Assembly: GCA_033002965.1 (NCBI GenBank) | Contig: JAURVB010014128.1 | Location: 1 to 64,000, forward strand | Direction: 5' to 3' | DNA length: 64,000 bases | Origin: Piper betle | Lineage: Eukaryota; Streptophyta; Magnoliopsida; Piperales; Piperaceae | Shown: one piece after another, positions 49,301 to 62,029 of the stretch | Layout: the number at the start of each line of letters is the position of its first letter | Numbering within the stretch: the first letter of the stretch is position 1 | The notes under the pieces: generated by a model | What the model saw: the letters and a program-made list of their open reading frames with translations, nothing else | Told to the model about the DNA's origin: nothing | The model's database searches: none | Translations under genes and position numbers: made by a program

Positions 49301-52300
49301 ATGCAAAGGACTTGAACTCTTAAAAGAACAGGAACACTAACTAGACACACACAACATACATAGACATAAGGACACAACATTTAGAACATAACATACACCC
49401 TGATCACTGAGCTTTGATTTTCTTCCAAAAGTACATTTCGTCATACTTGGGGCATTTGACTTAGCCAAAGAATTCCTCTTCTATGTCTTTACTGGTCTTT
49501 TAATTATTATTTGGTGAAAGTGGAAGTGAAACAGCATTATCTAGATGTTGCTCAGCAGCATAAAGACCTCAATCTGATTCAAATTGTTTATCTCATTCTA
49601 AATTCTTTCCACAATAAATAACAGAAGGTTCCACACTAAGGGGGGAAATACGTCTTCTATCTTTAGGAATCCTACTAATGCTTTCAACATTATGCTTACC
49701 CAGTAATACGAATTTTCTTTTGTTTTGTCCGCCCAATCCAATCAGTGAACTCTATGGTGTTTGGTACCTAAAGGAAGAATGCCAATGTAGAACATGGGTT
49801 GGTTAAACAGCAAATGAGAATAAAATGCCCCAACAAGAAACAAAATACTAATAAATCTGAAAAATCAAGTGAAAAAAATATAAGAAAAAGAAAAAGCACA
49901 ACAAAAAAAACATCTAATTTTTATATTAAAGATGTTGAATTTTTCTTTCTAAATTTAATGATATTTTTTTTAAAAAAAAAAAATAGTATAGCTCCAAGTT
50001 CACAATATCAAATATCAGTATCGTATGGGACAGCTAGAAGAACGATATAGCGACACTTGGAAATTTTCCACGTTTAAAATTTATTTTTATGTGAGATATG
50101 CCTGTTTGTTTTATATACTGTCAAATAACGACATGCGAATATTACCATTGCAATAATAAAATAGTTACAAAACATAAAGTAAACAAACTAGTTTAGGCAA
50201 ATATGCAATCCCACAATTATAAACATTTAAGATGCATACATGAAGCATCGTATCAAGGTACATACCAAAATCATCTCCTCTTTGTTACTTCCCTAAAAAA
50301 ATTCTGATCTACAAAAATTAACGTGGATGGCACCATTTTCAGATATCGCCAATCTACATTTGACAAATCACCAAATATCACCAATGCACACAAGATCTAT
50401 TTCGCCCGGCAAGCTGTCCGTACCAAATTCTTGACAACATATCTCCGACATTGCAAACAATTGTAAGGTAAACTCGAATATTAATCCAGAAGCCAGATAT
50501 CCAAAAACCCCGTTACTGTCTCAGTTATGCTTGCAGGCTCCGGGAAGGTCGGAATCTTGGAAGATTACAAGCATGACTATTTCTTTTGAAATAAATGTTT
50601 TTCGCGACAATATGTAAGAAAAAACCAATTCATTTCATACTTTTAAGTTAATTCTCGTTGCAACCATTATCAATAGTTTAAAAAAACATTAAATGTGATT
50701 AAGTGAGAACTAAGATGCTCACTGTTGCTGAGAGAAGAACGACATTAACATGTTGGGGAAGCATGATGATCACTTCCTCCCATACAACACCACGCTCAAT
50801 ATCATTCACATAATGCACTTCATCAAAAATGACCTGTTTTCCAATAAGCCTCAATAGATAAAAACCTTAGTTAGCAAACCAGTAAGTCAACAAGGAACGA
50901 AATCTTATAACAGACTAGAACTATCAAACAATAAGGAAACAAACTTTCTTTTTCCTCACCCATTCGATATCACGGATAATATCAGCACCTCTGTAAAGCA
51001 TGGACCTCAATATCTCCGTCGTCATTATCAAGCAAGAAGCCTCAGGTCTCAAGCTGACATCCCCAGTTAAAAGACCAACATCGAACTTATTTGAAAAATC
51101 TCTGTATTTCTGATTGCTGATAGTTTTGATTGGTGCAGTATAGACAGCTCTAGTGCAATGCTGCCATACCAAATAACTTCATAAGAACTAAAGTTTGCAA
51201 ACACCAAGTCATAAGTTTTTGCTACCATAAACAAATGGGTTATAACAAACATTAATGTCTGAGGCATACTTTTGTAGCTAGTGCAAATGCATACTCCGCA
51301 ACAACAGTTTTCCCGGCGGATGTATGAGCAGCTACAAAAACAGATTCCCCCTTTTCAAGATAGTAGATAGCCTGAAATCATCAAGAATATTATACCAAAC
51401 ACAGCTTCAAAATTTACAAAATATCAACTCCTGCAGGAGTCTTCATCTAAAGATTTACCAAACATCATTGATCATTCACAAGTTAGAATGACAAAATATT
51501 GCTAACCTCAGTACAATTAAGCATAAGTAGAAAAAGAAGCGAAATCTCCCCCCCAAAAATAATCAGAATCATCTCTGGAAAGACAAAATACCTCTTTCTG
51601 AAAGGAATCCAGTTCAAAAGGAAATTCAAGAGCCAGCTCAGGAATAAGGTCATTAAAATGACGTGCAATATCTTTGCCTTTACTGGAGACAGCCCACACC
51701 TACAAACATAAATTTCCACTCGGCACTCACTATCAAGAACATAGAAGCATTATTTACTAGCTTCAGCATTTTATACAACAACATATAGAGAAAACATGCT
51801 CTCTAATACCTTCCTGCAAGATCACAATGCACAGAAGTCGTAGATAAAAAGTAGTAGCTTAAATTAAACATAAACAAGGATGTAGAAAAGATTAAAGGAA
51901 ATCAATAGAATAGGAGGACAAATAGAAGGAAACTAAAAACTGAAGCCCAGATGATCCATGTCTGCTTCAAACTCTGCCTCTGACATGAGTCAGCAACCTG
52001 TACCAGAATTTGGACTTCAACTCTAATCATAAACTGATGTGTCCCCAAAGGAAAATATGTGAACAAAATGATGAACTGTGACAGCAAGTGTGCGGACACT
52101 GCTAGCTTTGGATGGAAGCAACAAGCCATCAAGACTAACTACGTAAACTTGGCGTAATTCTCACATTCTAACCAGAAAAGTAGTGGATTTTAGAAAATCA
52201 GAAAAGGAAAGTTGGAGGGGAAAAGAGATGGCATAAGTCATGCTCACACCAGGTTTAGAACAAAATTGACCCTTCATATTCATTAAAACACAGGCACCTT

Positions 52301-55300
52301 ACACTTTGTATCTTCACACTTAAAGATTTTAATACTATTAGCAAAAATCAAACAAAGAAAACTAACTGCATTAGGTCTGAAATGGGAAAGTTTTTAGATA
52401 TTTACTTTCTAGAATAGACATAAGTTTCATGAGATTAACTCTTCATCATAACAAAGTTTCCCTTGTTGGTCAATAGCCTCATCTAAAATATTTGTATTGT
52501 AAAGAGGAAGTGCCCTCAGAAATTTAGGAATGGAATTTTGATACAATTTGTAGCTCCAGACAAAAGAGACTTCCTTCAAGTGAAATACATTTATTTCATT
52601 GATGTGCAGATGGCAAATTTCAATATTACAATCAGATTGACTTGCTGGAGATGAATGAGGGCAAAATAGTCAAATAAAAGAAAAATTAACAGACAACATG
52701 AAAAATTTGAATAGAGGTCAAACATGCTTAAACATGAAAAAATGAGAATATTTTTAAATAAAAAAACAGAAAACTTAAAAAATCGAACCATCATCTATTC
52801 CCTGAGCAGTTTGTATAGATGTCAAAGCTGCTCAAAACCATTAGGAATCAATCCCAAAAAGTGAACAGGCTATTTTATAAAGAAATTAATCATCCATTAC
52901 ATATTAAAGAATAGCCTTGTTGGTATTTAAAATTATACTTCTTGTTACGTTTAACTTTTCAATTTTTACCTCTTTCTTCAAATCTCCATCAGCTGCAATG
53001 CCGATTTCTTTTCCAAACTCTCCTAGTTCATCTGATAATATGTTATCTAGTATTGAAGGAAGAACATCATGCACTGGGTTAGTCACGATGCCAACCTTCT
53101 CCAATTCTGTTTCCACTGTAACAGACTCCTCTTCAGATGAAATTCCTTCCAAAATAAAATAACAATTAACAATTTGTTCCAGTAATTCAAGGAAAAGAGA
53201 AACACAATTTATTATGATGATTGAGATAAATATTGACAGACACACTTCCATGCAAAATTTACAAACCAACGGTACTAGTCAAATACAAAGGAATCTGCAA
53301 ATCAAGAATACAAGGCTCATCACAGAAAAATTAGTAACAAGAGAATATTCTGGGCACAGGGAATGGTTAGACCAAGTCAATGTAAATGGTCCAAAATAAA
53401 TTGAAATTCACATGAAATGATCAAATTAAAGATCAGAACCAACCAATGGTGCAGTAGGTTAAACAGAAGTTGAAACCCACAGTTTTGCTATATACAAATG
53501 TAAAATATCCAAAATGGAGATTAAAAAACTCTACCTAATGAGAAAATATGCAGCATCACAATATCTGATGGAACAATTTCTATTAACCAAATTAACATTA
53601 TAAATAATTAATATCAATACAGCATTTCTATGCACTGTGATAAACCAACACTCTCTATAGCATTTCTATGCACTATGCAGATCCATGAAAGTAAGCTGAC
53701 AATAAAAAACCAATAGTACAATAGAATTTTCACACACAACTCAGGATCAGGTTGGAAAGCAACCAGAGGTCAATCAATATGGCGATATTTGAACACAAGT
53801 TCAACATCAAAAATGGAAAATGTAACAATTTAACTGGCTGATTTTGACAGAATAGTAAGACCAACTGACATCTTTCTTTGATAATATTACAGCCATGTAT
53901 TGAAGGGAGATCATACCCCAAAATCTAATCAAAAGATCAACACAACTTGCTAAATGTGCAGATTGTTTTTTAGACGTAATGAATATCAGGAGTGGTCAGG
54001 GTAAATAAATCTGACAATTATCATCATCATCAAACAAAGCCAATATAAAATGCTCGATTCAAATAATATGTTATGCAACCAACCATCAACATCCTCAGGT
54101 TCTTCAACAATGCTATCATCCCATGCCTTTTTGAATAAGTCATCAAATCTAATAGATAACTTAGCCTGCAGGATATTACACAGTTATTAAAAAGCAATAT
54201 TCTCAAACCTCAGTAAACGTAATAAAATGCATTAGTTATTGTTGACCAAGAATATGATCATACCTTGCAGCTAGTAATTATGTGGATTCTTGGTTTCTGA
54301 GTTATGACTTGGGAGTAAAGTGAAAAAATCTCTGATCCAAACTAGACTTTAAAGGCTACGAGGACCCAATCCAAGTTGACTTGACTTTGATATAATTTAC
54401 AAATACGACGAGGGAAGTTTAGCACTTACTAAGAGTTTCTTATCTTATTACACGACTTACGACGAGTGAAGTTTAAATGATCTTCTCTTTGGGCTCTATT
54501 ACTTAACTTTGGGAGTCAAATACAAACAATTACAGTCTTTTCAGATTGAACATGGAAGGCCATGAAATGGAGTCAACTCAGGGAGTTTTTAATCTGAAAA
54601 TGGAATTTTAAATTAGTGAATAGGAGAGTTTGAATTTTTGTCTTTCATTCCAGTGGCGTTTTCTCTACTTTTAATGAGAACTGAATCAAATGATATTAAT
54701 TCACGAAATGAAATTACTCCAGAGGGACGGATACAACAATATTTTACTTCCTTTAAAACTTGTAATCAGCTTAATTTTTTATGACCAAAATTGAAGTGTT
54801 CTTAACTTCATGCCTCAAAAATTCCTGTTTCTACTCATTTTTAGACGAAATTTAGTCAGAATTTAGATGAAATTTAGTCAGAATGTCAGGTAACTTTCTT
54901 CTTCTTCTTGAATAGCGACTTCAATCCATGCAAGTATAGTAACAGAATTTTGACCACAGAATATCTCAAATTTGTTATACTTTGTTAAAAAATAACTATG
55001 TTATAAAGAAAAATATATGGTAAGGAACTCATAATAACCAAAACGCACCTGCTTTTCATCTGAGGCATTCCTAGTATAATTCTTCTCCTCATTGCACTTC
55101 CATGCATCCGGATATTTCTTTAAGACACATAAGGCAACCACACATGTTAAGCATGGTGATATAACCCCAAAAACATCATTGTCCCCTCAACATCTACACC
55201 TAACTCTAAGTAGGTTGCACAGGTAAAAATAAAACGAAGATTCAGAGAAGGGTTTGCAAACCTTCAAAGGGCCAAAGTCCATCCCCTGTTTAAAGCCTGG

Positions 55301-57750
55301 AGGAACAACCTGTGGTGGGTTACCATTAAGAACTTCGTACACCCAGTCACCAGGATTTGCACCCTTAGGAAGAACCAAATCAGAAGATTGAGAATATTCA
55401 AGACCTCCTGGTCGAAAAGGAGAACTGTTCATACTTCCCCTTACGAAGTCCTTAGCAGGTCCTGGCACACGAGGCAATGTTCCAGTATCATGACCAGCTT
55501 CCATTATTTCAGTCACATCAACCTAGTGATTAAAAGCATATTAAATCTAAATGTAGCGTCGGCATGCATTTCAAACATTGCTACAGGCAAGTATAAACTA
55601 ATTTATAGACTATCTACAGATAACAAGAAGCAATAACACCTGCAAATTAAGCCAGAACTATACTCCTTATTACGTTGTCACTCCCCATCCCCAAAACATC
55701 TGTCGCTGACTTTTTTAAAAAAAATGCTTTACTCTATTATTTATACGATGCATACTACAAAATTAGGGTTTAAAAAACGTCGAATACGTATGTTCCAATA
55801 CATTTACTGTTAAGGCGACTGGAAAAAAAATAAAAAATAAAAAAGAACAAGAAAAGCATCATCACCTACGCCCTCTCCGAGTATAGCTTTTTTCGGCTGC
55901 TTAAATTTGTCATCACCTATTACTTGTTGACAATAAACCTTACAAACTACCATTTCATTAAAGAAATATTCATACAAGCTGTCTGCAGAAGGGGTGGGAT
56001 AACATATACATACACCAAAACCACAACTCCATACCATGGGATAAAATACATACTACCACCCTGGTTCACACTTGCATCCTTTCTGCCTGAGCACATCAGA
56101 CAAACAAAGCACGGTCTACAAAAGAATGGTTTGGGTATAAACTCCAGGTGCAGTAACAATTGAGCCCATATTAATCCGGTCATGTTGTTTGCACAAATTT
56201 TACCAATTATAGCATAAGGCACGACAGTAAATTATCAGTTGTCACAACTATACCAAGAACAGCTATTTTGAATCCATAAAATGAGGCAAATTACATCATA
56301 GAAGCAATAACAAAAACTATAACAAGAGCAGCCATTTCGAATTGATAATAGTAAGGGGAGCTAACAAATGTTTCAAGACAATTACATGACGAGTTCATCA
56401 AAGCTCTGATGCATGAATCGGCCGATTCCGTGCGGAATCGGCCGATTCCGACCGATTTAAATCGGAATCGAAATCGGCCGATTTAAATCGGAATCGGTTT
56501 TTTAAGAAATTACTAAAATACCCTAGGTATGATTTTTATTACATTACTTAAACATGGGTAAAATGGTAATTTAGATTTTAAAAACCTAAAATCAAACCCG
56601 CTCCCCCCACACCGCCGCCGTCCCATTTACACCCTCCACCGTGCGTCCCCGACTCCGGGCTCGCCACCGACCGGGCTACCGACCTCGCCGCCGACCTCGC
56701 AACGTCGCCACCGACGTATGGCCGGACCGAATCGGGCTGTGACGCACGAATCGCCGCCGACTCTGCCGCCAACTGTTCGTCCGACCAGGCTGCCGACATC
56801 TTCCGACATCGCCGCCGCGAGACTTGCCGCCGACCAGGCGCCAGCGGCGGCGGGGGTAAAGAGCGGAGGGTGGCATTCTCGTAATTAAAAGTTGACTCGA
56901 GTCTAACTCAAGTTAAAAATAATAATTAATTCTAAGTAATTTTAAAAAAATCTTAAAAAATATTTAAAAATATCATAAACTATAATACATAGAATAATAT
57001 CAAAATAACATCAATACCTAATCTTAATATATTTATATTATAAATTATCAAATTATTATATATGACCGATTAAACTAATTTGGACCGATTCAACTGAACC
57101 GATTCCGATTCCGACTCCTGAAAAACCGATTCTGATTCGGATTCTGATTCATGCAACCATGCATCAAAGGAAGCGCAATATATTTCAAACCAACAGCATC
57201 TATAATTGAAGTAAATTGAGAACCATGAGTGACCTCTCTAAGTACGAAGAACACAAAATACCAAAGCAATTGTCAAACCTCAATAGATTTCGGCCTCCAA
57301 ACATCGTCTTTCTTCCCGCGCCGGAAAGGTAACTCCCAAGATGGGACAACCACGGACCTGGGCACCGACGGCTCCAAAGGCACACTCGCCCGATCAAACC
57401 ACTCGAAATCCCACTGCCTACCGGAGTTCGCCGACGAGAACTCATCTGGATCCAACTCCGGCGCAAGAAACCTCTCCTCCAACTCCTTCTTCAACCCCTC
57501 CGGCGTCTCCGGCTCAAAGGCCGGCGGCTGCGGCAGCAAAATTATCAACATCACAAAAACGGAAAACTCGCATTGATTGGCAAAGAGAGAGATGATGGCA
57601 ATGCGAGCGGACGAACGAGGATCAAATCGGGGAGGGCGGAGAGAGGGCCGGGGCGTTGGACGGGGGGAGGGGCTCGAGGCGGAGGTGGCCGCTGCAGCCG
57701 GAGAAGCCGATCCGGAAGGCGAGCTCGTTCGCCGCCTCAAAGCGCTCCAT
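40311..57750 (-). CDS. SKI2: SKI2-type DExH-box RNA helicase (Ski complex, cytoplasmic 3'-5' mRNA decay), 23 exons, two apparent frameshifts
   Basis: Exons in reading order: 57750-57617, 57527-57279, 55522-55262, 55117-55049, 54165-54084, 53145-52970, 51699-51592, 51371-51270, 51160-50960, 50833-50723, 49767-49700, 48721-48352, 47978-47823, 47743-47634, 46956-46903, 46377-46120, 45813-45704, 44811-44658, 43527-43056, 42507-42293, 41915-41677, 40741-40615, 40523-40311. Sum 1345 aa after allowing for exon 1 (2 bp too many) and exon 14 (1 bp short). Motifs: Walker [28 protein letters not shown] and QMAGRAGRR, in that order; the C-terminal DSHCT-type domain ends [20 protein letters not shown]. 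The N-terminus [14 protein letters not shown] and [16 protein letters not shown] is typical of plant SKI2. The protein feeds RNA to the exosome with SKI3 and SKI8. The start at 57750 ([18 protein letters not shown]) fits the family; the long open frame beginning at 57866 is in a different frame. Confidence 0.93.
41298..41629 (+). mobile_element. Very small TRIM-like element in SKI2 intron 21
   Basis: Short direct repeats start TGTTGAAACAAATATTTAGT (41298) and TGTTGAAGTAAATATTTAGT (41548), each about 80 bp and sharing AGCTTTT.AGA.AAG. TGGTATCATAGCC (41376-41388) is a primer-site-like sequence directly after the first repeat, and GTGACGGGGCG precedes the second as a polypurine-like tract. There is no coding capacity and no matching five-base flank. 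It lies antisense to SKI2. Confidence 0.6.
44870..45150 (-). mobile_element. Second TRIM-like element of the same family in SKI2 intron 17
   Basis: On the minus strand the order is a TGGTACTAGAGCC primer-like site (about 45072-45084), an interior with GGATTCGAATCC and CCCCGTGTTTGTCCATGTG, the purine tract GTGAAGGGGAG, and then a repeat starting TGTTAAAGTAAATATTAAGC at 44928. The interior words and the terminal repeat match the element at 41298-41629 (GCCCCATGTTGTG, TGTTTGTCCACGTGC, GTGACGGGGCG). The 5' repeat is too degraded to delimit. Confidence 0.55.
56408..57166. mobile_element. Non-autonomous hAT-like element in SKI2 intron 2
   Basis: Both ends carry dense inverted words of one type: GAATCGGCCGATTCCG and AAATCGGAATCGG at 56414-56500, and CCGATT/GATTCGG/GAATC words at 57062-57150. 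Outermost is TGATGCATG at the left and CATGCATCA at the right. The interior has a GC-rich block (56590-56880) followed by AT-rich sequence, the same order as in the hAT at 1-4425. No transposase. A clean 8-bp target duplication was not found, so the borders may be off by some bases. Confidence 0.55.
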
Positions 57751-58110
57751 CTTATCCGCCGCCGCCGTCGCTGATAGGTGGTCGGAGAGCGGGTTGGCCG
57801 CCGGCGTCGGAGTCGCCGGAAAACGAGGACCACTTTTGGAGCTGTGGTCTCAGGATTACTGCTCAAATAAAAAAAGAGAATATTTCCTCGTAGAGAGATT
57901 TTATAATATAATAATAATTAATAATAATTAATTTATATTTAATCTTTGTATTTTGCATTTTTTACGCCAAGTGGCATCGTTATATAAATTGAAGAATTTT
58001 GCTTAGCTTCGAGAAAGTTTGGAACGCTGGATTTTTATTTTATTTTATTTTATTTTATTACTTTATTAAGTAGTACATAATTTATTTATTTAATTACATC
58101 TATAAGTAGC
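57751..58110 (-). promoter_or_regulatory. SKI2 promoter/leader region
   Basis: GC-rich leader up to about 57850, then AT-rich sequence with TTTTATTTTATTTTA-type runs near 58030-58060. No clear TATA element could be assigned. Confidence 0.35.
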
Positions 58111-58119
58111 GCACATAAC

Positions 58120-58670
58120 AAGGAGTATAATCAAGCCAAGCTATTTTGCGAGTAAAATATGATTGGTTCGGTTCGCTCAAATTTATGCATGTTATCTTAG
58201 AGTTCGAATAAATGATCGGCTTGATCATAACAACTTAATTACCTTTGAGCACAACTTGAACAAAGAAGTGTTAAGCTTGATTCAACTCCTACTTTGAACT
58301 TGATGCACTTTACTTTGACAAAATATTTACTTGACTTTAATATTTTGCTTTTTTATTTTTATTTTTACTATTAGTAGCATATATATCATCAGGACTATGT
58401 ATATTTTAAAATTTATCACTCCTATTTCAGTATTAAATATAGTAACATAAAAAACTTGTATTAAGTGAAATCATTAAGTAGTTTGGCTCGGCTCGGCTCG
58501 GCTCAGCATTAATTTAATTAAATACAAACTTGAGTAAGTAATGGTGACTAGAGTTCGGCTCAAAATATATAACCTTGTAATAAGCCAACCTCGAGTAATC
58601 TTACTCACAAATAAACTGAATATAAACGAAGTGGTACTAAGCTCAACTCGGCTCATTTATTACCCCGCCC
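58120..58670. mobile_element. hAT-like relic with GGCTC/GAGCC subterminal words
   Basis: The right part (58482-58660) carries GGCTCGGCTCGGCTCGGCTC and further GGCTC and CTCGAG words. The left part (58125-58300) has AAGCCAAGC, GGTTCGGTTCG, AAGCTTGATTC and related words. The right end read backwards (GGGGTAATAAATGAGCCGAG) resembles the left end (GGAGTATAATCAAGCCAAG). No coding sequence. Confidence 0.4.
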
Positions 58671-59400
58671 TCAGAAAACTTGGTTAAGAGCAAGACAAGC
58701 TTTTAGTCATATCCTAAGAATGTAGAACTTCGGAGAGTGCGCTCTACAACTTGTTGCTCATACATTGTAAACTTTTTAAAAGTAATATACCTTGTAAAAT
58801 TGGAGGTTGGCAAGGCATGCAATGGCTTCGAGAGGGAGTCCCCTTCGTCGGAGGGCCGCCGCCGGCGTCGCCGAGTTTTCTGGAGTTCATCACATCCGAG
58901 CGGGTGAAGATGGCCGCCATGGTTGCTCTTGCGTTGGCGCTGTGTAATGTCGACCGGGTTGTGATGGTGGCGGCTATTGTCCTCTCTCTCAAATGTATGG
59001 TTGGAGAAGGTTCGTCTCTGTGGTCATTCAGGTGATTGCTTATTTCCTCTTCGTTGGTTTCAATTTTCTTGCCCCATTTGAGCTGCGGTCTGCTTGAAAT
59101 TGTAATATTGGAGTGGTAGATCATGGGTTCATTATGAACTTCCGAAGCTTTTTAATAAAAACTATAATATTATATTATTTTATCGAGTCGAGTTCGAGTC
59201 GAGTCATGAGTCGAGTTCGAGTTATAACCGAGTCGAGTCGAGTCGAGTTGAACACGACCTTGCTTAAACTTGGCTTGTAATATTCGAGTTTGAGTCGAGT
59301 TCGAGAACCAGCATTTAAATGTCGAGTTTCGAGTCAAGTCAAACCGAACCGAACGCTAAATATTCACGAGCTAACTCGCTCAATTAACAACCCTAGGTAA
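58671..59400. mobile_element. hAT-like relic with CGAGT subterminal words, right end
   Basis: At 59176-59250 ATCGAGTCGAGTTCGAGTCG and more such words are tandemly arrayed, repeated at 59285-59370, and the end reads CAACCCTAG, as in many hAT termini. A GC-rich block at about 58830-58980 has an open frame without homology. The left end was not found. Confidence 0.4.
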
Positions 59401-60215
59401 ATCACCTTTGTTGAAGCCTGAGTTGTTAGATAGTACGAACAATCCGGTATGAATGATACTTTTTTGTCAGAATTTTTTCTAACAATTTAATGAGGAAGGA
59501 GAAAGATGGTAGTTACCACTTTGGTAATTACCGCATGAACTCATTCAAATTCAAGATAAATTATAGTATTTTAGTAAATATTTCTAACATGTCTTCATCA
59601 ATCATATGAAAGTCATTTGAAAGATAGTTCTTTCTCAATAGTCATTTATTACAAAATCTTTGAACAATTCAGTATGCATAATTGTAAGTTCGTTGATGTT
59701 CTAGTTGCTATAGGTGAATCAATATGTGTGATGTAGTCATCCCTAGCATGGATTTTTTCCACAAGCAAGAAGACTTACTTCACAAGAAGATGAATCATCC
59801 TAAATTTAAGCAATTTTACAAGAGGAAGAAAAAAGGAAACAAGATCAACTCCTCTAAAAGAGTTATAATTTCCTAATTCAAGTCTTTTAGTTTAGTAAGG
59901 AGTTTATTTCCTAATTTAGTTTCCTATTTCATTAGGAATCTTATATTTAGTTTCATGTTTTAGTACAAGATTGATCACTACTATTAGATGGATAGTTGTT
60001 TATATGAGGAGTAATGTAATGGAACTTTTCAATTCAATTTTCAGTTTTCAGAAATAAAGATTTTATTTTAGTTATCTAATGTTCATAGAGGAGCAGTGTT
60101 GTCAAAAAAATAACTGACTATTAAAAATTTTGTCATTTGTAATTATATAGATTTTTAGTCTATAGTTAATGCCCCCAATACTGTTTAGGCCGGGTGAAAG
60201 AAGATGAAGACAATC
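59401..60215. other. No gene seen
   Basis: AT-rich non-coding sequence. Its last 100 bases (60110-60215) resemble 61850-61940, so the intervening copia relic is bracketed by imperfect direct repeats. Confidence 0.4.
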
Positions 60216-61845
60216 TATTGATCATATTTTTTCTTCATCAAGTGTTGAAAGCTTAGAAAATCCATAAGAGAAGGTATCCATTGGTACCTGATTTCTCCAT
60301 CTACAACTGAGGGCACATCAATGTGTTCTAAAACAGAAGAAGAGAAATAATAAATGTCCAAAAGTCTATATTTAAATACAATGGAGAGTTTGATGTAGAT
60401 AATGATTTGCACGAGACCTATTATTTGGTTGAGAAGATTTCTACAACACTTGAGAATAACATAAGTGCAAATGAGTCTATGACAATTTATTGTAAGAAGC
60501 AAGCCACATTAGCTTATACGAAAGATCCCAAATATTATGACAAAACCAAACATATCAGCATTGAGTACAATTATGTCAAAGATATTGTTGCATGAGTTGA
60601 GGTCATTTTATAATATATTAATACATGTCAAAAGGTGGTCAACACACTTACAAAACCAATAGGTCAGGATGTGTATAAATATGGTGTTACAACAATGAGA
60701 TCACGTTTGATGCAAATATATTGTTTTGACTAGATCATGTACATACAAGTTCAATCAAATTTCTACTAAATATATTGATTGTTTTGTGCTGTTTTGGGCA
60801 AGTATGATACATACTAGCATGTAAGGTATGTTAACGGATGAATGGCTCACTCACATGAGCATTTGCCTCCCGCATTTAGTAATGTAGCAAGATGAGACAC
60901 ATTTACAGTTTTAAGTGGAGACTGTAAACGATCGCTTTGATACGAGTCAAAATGAGATTGTTTTCCTCTAAATGATAGAAGGAATTATATTTCTTTATCC
61001 ATCAAAGTTAGATTGAGAATAAACACGAGTATTGGTGTGTTCTATACATTTATTTAATCGTGTGCTAGTGTCTCAGATTAATCATTGAGAAATAACAATT
61101 GAACTAAAATCTATATAGTGGTTTATATAATGAAATACAACCTATATGTAGTTTATCTATCATAGCGTATGATTCATACCATATGTACTAATAACAGAAT
61201 AAATCCCTACTTTCATGTTGTGTGAGATCTCTTAAGGAAACTTCAATTTTATGTCCTTCTAACTTTCAAGTATTTATATCCCAAATATACGGAAATGTTA
61301 GTTACTTAGCATGTTAGCTAAGACCATGGTTGATTCGGTCAAAAAGGACATCTTAAAAAAATTTTCTATTATCAAGGAATATTTGTGTGTGAAAGGACAA
61401 TTATTTAAACGGTCAAGTTAGAGCAATTTATGGATTATAAGTAGAACATAACATGGACTTAAGTTGTCAAGTATAAATATTAATATGGATAAAGTAACTC
61501 CACAATAGTCTTGGACATATCAAGCACACAAGTAATCCCTAACAAGTTCATAGTATGGTTGCACATAATATGTGTCTTCGAAGGTCGACCGAATTATTTC
61601 ACATATAAACTAGTCAGAGTTATCACGTGTGAGTGAGAGGATATAGCATTTCTATGTATGCCCATGATAAATAATCTACCTTGTTTGTTCAAGTCTCACG
61701 TTTGTTGTTTGCACAAATGAAATTACATACATGCAAAATCAATTTTCAGCCACGCTCAAAGTAAGTTAAAACTCCGTTAATGCCGGTACATTGCAAGTCT
61801 AGAGCCCGAATAGACAAGGGTTGGCATCAAGAAAGAGCATTGGGT
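60216..61845 (+). mobile_element. Ty1/copia relic (RNase H fragment plus probable 3' LTR)
   Basis: The frame at 60407-60595 reads HETYYLVEKIST and then MTIYCKKQATLAYTKDPKYY and DKTKHISIEYNYVKDIV, the copia RNase H end. After a stop the homology continues in the same direction with STCQKVVNTLTKPIGQDVY. At 60915-60930 AGTTTTAAGTGGAGAC resembles the polypurine tract, and the 3' LTR would start TGTAAACG. The remainder to about 61845 has no frame and could be that LTR. Integrase and reverse transcriptase are absent. Confidence 0.7.
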
Positions 61846-62029
61846 CATCATAAATTTTGACAATTGTAATTATATAGATCTTAGTTTAGGATCCATGTCC
61901 CCACACCCTTTGGGGTATCAGGGTGAAGTAGATAAAGAAGATGCTGCTAGTAAGTTTGGGTTTGTTTTGCTATATTCATTTTTAAGCTTCTTTTTAGGGT
62001 AGAAAACTGATCTGTGGATAGAGATGGAC

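Noticed and set aside
57273..57866. 197-aa minus-strand frame starting MSSNPETT as SKI2 N-terminus
   Set aside because: Its first half is Arg/Ser/Pro low complexity in the wrong frame and runs through intron 1; the frame from the ATG at 57750 encodes the SKI2-like N-terminus.
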